The notes under the pieces were generated by a model, which had not been told where the DNA came from, did not search any database, and worked only from the letters and a program-made list of their open reading frames with translations. A stretch of 8,797 nucleotides of DNA from Spirochaetales bacterium (GTDB lineage Bacteria > Spirochaetota > Spirochaetia > DSM-27196 > PWMO01), in assembly GCA_007130025.1 (NCBI GenBank), contig SLTF01000389.1, forward strand, positions 1-8,797, given 5' to 3'. Positions 5,686 to 8,797 of the stretch are shown one piece after another. The first letter of the stretch is position 1. Each line of letters starts with the position of its first letter. A program made the position numbers and the translations under genes.

Positions 5686-8600
5686 GCGAGCTCCTGCGAC
5701 AGCCGACCGAAGGCGGCGGCAGCGTCGTCTACGGAGAGATCGAGAAGCGGTTGCGCCCCGGCGGTGATGGCAAGGTGGGGATGTTCGGTGACCCGTCCGA
5801 GGAGGATGCCGTGGCTCGCGGGGGCCGCGGGCCCTGTGCTCGCGGTGCTGTTGCTCGCCGTGGCGGTGCTCGCGGGGGCGAGCGCAGCCTCAAAACGAGC
5901 GCGCTGCTCGGGGGGAACGCTGACGATGAAGCGCGAGGGCGTTTCGCAGAAGAGGGCGCGGTGCTCGAGGGAGACGGCTCCGTGAGACGGCGCGGTCGCG
6001 GCGTCTGCGACCGCGGCGGCGGCGTCTGCGGCGGCTATGGCAGCGGTTGCGGCAGTCGGGGACGCCAGCGCCGAGAGGATGGGGGCGATGTCGATCCTGG
6101 CGCCGAGGCGGCCGCCGATGCAGCTCTCGGCGAGGGCGACCGCGAGGCCGCCGTCGGACAGGTCGTGGCAGCTGGCGACGAGGCCCCTGGTGATGGCGGC
6201 GTGGAGGGCGCGGTAGCGTGCGAGTGCGGTCTGGGGGTGCACGTGCGGTGGCGCTCCAAGGTGGGGCGCGGCCGCGGCGGTTGCCCGTGGGGGGGCTGCC
6301 GCGGCGCGCTGGTAGAGCTTTTCGAAGAGGGTGCCGCCGAGTTCGCCGCGGGTATCGCCGACGAGGTAAATGAGGTGGCCGGGGGCGATGAAGTCAGTGG
6401 AGCGGGCGGTGGTGATGTCTTCGATGATGCCCATGAGGCTGACGAGGAGCGTCGGGCGGACGCTCACCTTGCGCCCGGCGAGGCGGGCGTCGTTCTTCAT
6501 GGAGTCCTTGCCCGAGATGAGGGGCAGCCCGTAGGCGAGGCAGGCGTCGGCGAGGCCGCGGCAGGCGCGCACGAGCTGGGCGAGCTTGTACTCGCCGTCG
6601 GGGGTCTCAGCGGACTGAACAGGGTCGGGCCAGCAGAAGTTGTCGAGGGCGTAGGCGCGGTCCGGGTCGCCACCGAGGGCGACGTGGGCGCGGAACGCTT
6701 CGTCCACGGCGCACATTGCCATGTCGTAGGTGTCGGCGTCACTGTAGCGCGGGCAGATGCCGTGAGTGACGGTGAGGCCGCGGTTACTGTCTGTCCGCAC
6801 CCGCCAGACCGCCCCGTCGGAGGGGGCATCGGATTCCACGCCCACGAAGGGCTTGATCACGGAGCCCGCCTGCACCTCGTGGTCGTACTGCCGGACGAGG
6901 ACCTCCTTGGAGGCGATGTTGGGTTCGGCGAGGAGGGCAAGGAGGGTGGCGGTCGCGGTCTCGGGGGTGGCTCCGGGAGCCGGGGTGGAGGCAGCGGTCG
7001 GCCGGGCGGCGGGGCGCGGGGGGCGCCAGGTGGCGCGGAGCTGCATGCGCGGGCAGCCGTCGTGCAGGAAGCTGAGGTCGAGGCGGCCGACGAGGCGATC
7101 GGCGTGCGTGATCTCCACCGCGCCGGAGTTGGTGAACTCACCGATGTCGGTGGCCTCGACCGAGCGGGAGCGCGCGAGGGCGAGGAGCTCGTCGAGATGT
7201 TCCGGTTCCACCGAGAGGCTCATGCGTTCCTGCGACTCGGAGACCAGGATCTCCCACGCGGCGAGGCCGGGGTACTTGAGGGGGCAGCGGTCAAGGTCGA
7301 TGCGGACGCCACCTGAGTACTGCGCCATTTCTCCGAGGGATGAGGAGAGGCCGCCGGCGCCGTTGTCGGTGATGCCGGCGTAGAGTCCGCGGTCGCGCGC
7401 CTCGAGCAGGAAGTCGGTCATGTTGCGCTGGGTGATGGGGTCGCCGATCTGGACGGCGGAGACGGGCGAGGATTCATCCAGAGCGAGCGATGAGAAGGTG
7501 GCGCCGTGAATGCCGTCCTTGCCGATGCGGCCGCCCACCATCACCACGCGGTGGCCGGGATCGATGTGCTTGATCCACGACGCCTCACCGTTGATCTGCG
7601 CCGGGAGAACGCCGGCGGTGCCGCAGAAGACCAGCGGCTTGCCGACGTAGCTGTCGTCGAACAGGACGGCGCCGGCTACGGTGGGGATGCCCGACTGGTT
7701 TCCGCCGTCGACGATGCCGTGGTGGACGCCGGCGAGTACGCGGCGCGGATGCATGAGCCCTTCGGGGATGGCGTCGGCTGGGGTGTCGAGTTCGCCGAAG
7801 CAGAGCACGTTGGTGTTAAGGATGGGCTTGGCACCCTTTCCCGTACCGAGGATGTCGCGGTTGACGCCAACAATGCCGGTGATGGCTCCTCCGTAGGGAT
7901 CGAGGGCGGACGGCGAGTTGTGCGTCTCGGCCTTGAAACAGACGTCGGTCTGGTCGTCGAAGGTGACCACGCCGGCGTTGTCGTGGAAGACCGACTTGAG
8001 GTCGCTGCGGTTAGCCGCAAGCGTTTCGGTGACGTGCTTGATGAAGGTCGGAAAGAGGCCCCGGATGCGCTCGCGGCCGGTCTCGTTTCCCTGCTCGTCG
8101 AACTCGGTGTAGTCGATCTCGGCCTGGAAGATCTTGTGCTTGCAGTGCTCGCTCCAGGTCTGGGCGATCATCTCGAGCTCGACGTCGGTGCAGGCAGACC
8201 CGAGGCCCGCGGTACGACGACGCGCCTGGGTGTCGGGGTTGGCGAAGTAGTCGCGGATGGCGCTCATCTCGGCGAGGGTGAGCGAGAGGAGGCGCTGCTT
8301 CGAGAGCTCCTCGAGTTTGGCGTCCGAGAGCAACGGAAGGTCGAAAATTTGGACTTCGGAGGGGCTCGCGGCGACGCGGTTTGGATAGATGAGCGGCAGA
8401 GAGTCCGGCGCCCGCTCACCGCAGACGATCTGGGCACGCTCGATGAGAGGGTTATGCAACGCGGCGGCCAGGGTTTCGGCGACGGTCTGCAGCTGGGCGC
8501 CGAGAGAGCTGCCGCAGGCGGCGACCCTGGCTTCGAGGTCGAGGTGGAAGCGGTACTGACGAGCCGACTGCACGAAGCCGGCCAGGGCGTCCAGAGGCGA

Positions 8601-8797
8601 GACGAGGCGCTGTAGGGCTTGCAGGGCGGTCATTCCAACCGGGTCAGTGACTCCGGGGCGGTACGAGATTTCGATGATGAGGTTCCACGGTCCGGCCGGC
8701 GGCGGTTCGGTGAGACTGCGCTGCACCCAGATGTCCTGGGCGACGGCGTCCTGGAACAGCTCGGCGAGCGCCTCGTTCCCCGGATCGGGACAGAAAC
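5682..8797 (-). CDS. purL: Phosphoribosylformylglycinamidine synthase PurL with fused PurS-like N-terminus (5' end outside window)
   Basis: ATP-dependent synthetase half of FGAM synthase. 1037 residues are visible and the frame stays open to the right edge. Numbering from an internal GTG at 8726: residues about 14-100 are PurS-like (IEISYRPGVTDPVGMTAL, ending HNPLIERAQIV). The 23 codons before the GTG (LAELFQDAVAQDIW) look like the end of a preceding PurS-like half, so the GTG is not the true start. The linker domain ends in TWSEHCKHKIF, holding the catalytic His194. The first AIRS-type repeat has CFKAETHNSPSALDPYGGA (263-281), GGRIGKDGIHGATFSS (398-413) and TDNGAGGLSSSLGEMA (453-468). The second has QYDHEVQAGSVIKP (613-626), NFCWPDP (696-702), SGKDSMKND (738-746) and HDLSDGGLAVALAES (854-868). 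No glutaminase domain follows; PurQ supplies it. Ala/Thr/Pro/Ser-rich tracts at about 567-594, 807-829, 889-914 and 949-971 fall between conserved blocks. All catalytic motifs are intact, so the enzyme should be functional. Confidence 0.97.
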   Translation of the reverse strand, partial: FCPDPGNEALAELFQDAVAQDIWVQRSLTEPPPAGPWNLIIEISYRPGVTDPVGMTALQALQRLVSPLDALAGFVQSARQYRFHLDLEARVAACGSSLGAQLQTVAETLAAALHNPLIERAQIVCGERAPDSLPLIYPNRVAASPSEVQIFDLPLLSDAKLEELSKQRLLSLTLAEMSAIRDYFANPDTQARRRTAGLGSACTDVELEMIAQTWSEHCKHKIFQAEIDYTEFDEQGNETGRERIRGLFPTFIKHVTETLAANRSDLKSVFHDNAGVVTFDDQTDVCFKAETHNSPSALDPYGGAITGIVGVNRDILGTGKGAKPILNTNVLCFGELDTPADAIPEGLMHPRRVLAGVHHGIVDGGNQSGIPTVAGAVLFDDSYVGKPLVFCGTAGVLPAQINGEASWIKHIDPGHRVVMVGGRIGKDGIHGATFSSLALDESSPVSAVQIGDPITQRNMTDFLLEARDRGLYAGITDNGAGGLSSSLGEMAQYSGGVRIDLDRCPLKYPGLAAWEILVSESQERMSLSVEPEHLDELLALARSRSVEATDIGEFTNSGAVEITHADRLVGRLDLSFLHDGCPRMQLRATWRPPRPAARPTAASTPAPGATPETATATLLALLAEPNIASKEVLVRQYDHEVQAGSVIKPFVGVESDAPSDGAVWRVRTDSNRGLTVTHGICPRYSDADTYDMAMCAVDEAFRAHVALGGDPDRAYALDNFCWPDPVQSAETPDGEYKLAQLVRACRGLADACLAYGLPLISGKDSMKNDARLAGRKVSVRPTLLVSLMGIIEDITTARSTDFIAPGHLIYLVGDTRGELGGTLFEKLYQRAAAAPPRATAAAAPHLGAPPHVHPQTALARYRALHAAITRGLVASCHDLSDGGLAVALAESCIGGRLGARIDIAPILSALASPTAATAAIAAADAAAAVADAATAPSHGAVSLEHRALFCETPSRFIVSVPPEQRARFEAALAPASTATASNSTASTGPAAPASHGILLGRVTEHPHLAITAGAQPLLDLSVDDAAAAFGRLSQELA
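5691..5695 (-). promoter_or_regulatory. Ribosome binding site of purQ
   Basis: AGGAG on the minus strand, five bases before the purQ ATG and inside the end of purL. It fixes the purQ start at 5685 and supports the 4-base ATGA overlap. Confidence 0.8.
5838..5882 (-). repeat. 15-base imperfect tandem repeat inside purL (three units)
   Basis: Three adjacent 15-base units begin on the plus strand at 5838, 5853 and 5868, each opening GCTCGC(G/C). A related copy of the opening occurs 24 bases earlier, at 5814. On the coding strand each unit encodes five residues ending Ala-Ser: LAPAS, TATAS, NSTAS, followed by TGPAAPAS. The unit is a multiple of three, so copy changes keep the PurL frame. The tract sits between a conserved helix (FEAAL) and the strand GILLGRVT, most likely in a surface loop. 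Confidence 0.8.
5985..6062 (-). repeat. Alanine-rich low-complexity tract in purL
   Basis: Codons 889-914 of the PurL frame are almost all Ala, with a few Thr, Asp, Val and Pro, and form a near 7-residue periodicity (ADAAAAV, ADAATAP). At DNA level GCGTCTGCG recurs at 6001 and 6022, 21 bases apart. The tract separates the conserved DIAPIL and LFCETPSRFIVSV blocks. Confidence 0.7.

Noticed and set aside
5673..7316. 547-codon open frame on the plus strand, Gly/Arg/Glu-rich
   Set aside because: Antisense to purL; the Gly-rich composition is the complement of the Ala/Pro-rich tracts of PurL.
7506..8615. 369-codon open frame on the plus strand
   Set aside because: Antisense shadow of the PurL N-terminal half.
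8724..8726. GTG as the start codon of purL
   Set aside because: The frame continues open to the window edge with PurS-like residues, so this codon reads as an internal Val.

Overview
The window is visibly GC-rich and gene-dense. All five recognisable genes lie on the minus strand, so transcription runs from the right edge to the left edge: purL (5' end cut by the right edge), purQ, a bifunctional-nuclease (BFN/DUF151) gene, a GH77 4-alpha-glucanotransferase, and a long GH13 alpha-amylase-family gene (3' end cut by the left edge). No gap between genes exceeds about 100 bases. I see no rRNA, tRNA, CRISPR array, insertion sequence, integrase or phage gene. The host is a high-GC bacterium. PurL with a PurS-like N-terminal region but a separate PurQ, BFN with a UVR tail, a DPE2-type glucanotransferase and the very long GH13 family are found, as far as I recall, in several lineages (spirochaetes, planctomycete-like, FCB and candidate phyla). 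I cannot fix the phylum from sequence alone.

Right half (about 4867-8797): purL and purQ overlap by 4 bases. Together they encode formylglycinamide ribonucleotide amidotransferase, the fourth step of de novo purine synthesis. PurQ makes ammonia from glutamine and PurL uses it with ATP on FGAR. This PurL carries its PurS-like part at the N-terminus, and several of its loops hold Ala/Thr/Pro/Ser-rich tracts, one of them a clear 15-base tandem repeat.

Centre (4305-4850): a 181-residue BFN-domain protein with a C-terminal UVR motif starts 16 bases after purQ. The small AT-rich gap contains a plausible promoter that would give an almost leaderless mRNA.

Left half (1-4203): after a 101-base gap come a DPE2-type 4-alpha-glucanotransferase and, overlapping it by 4 bases, a GH13 enzyme with a N-terminal region of about 350 residues ahead of its catalytic barrel. 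They form a translationally coupled alpha-glucan (maltodextrin/glycogen) metabolism pair.

The long open frames on the plus strand are antisense shadows of these genes, produced by high-GC codon usage. Most of the window is recognisable metabolism. The points worth a second look are the repeat-driven loop insertions in PurL, the DPE2-type enzyme without carbohydrate-binding modules, and the poorly described GH13 family with an altered conserved region IV. I did not find a convincing new defence, mobile or RNA system.
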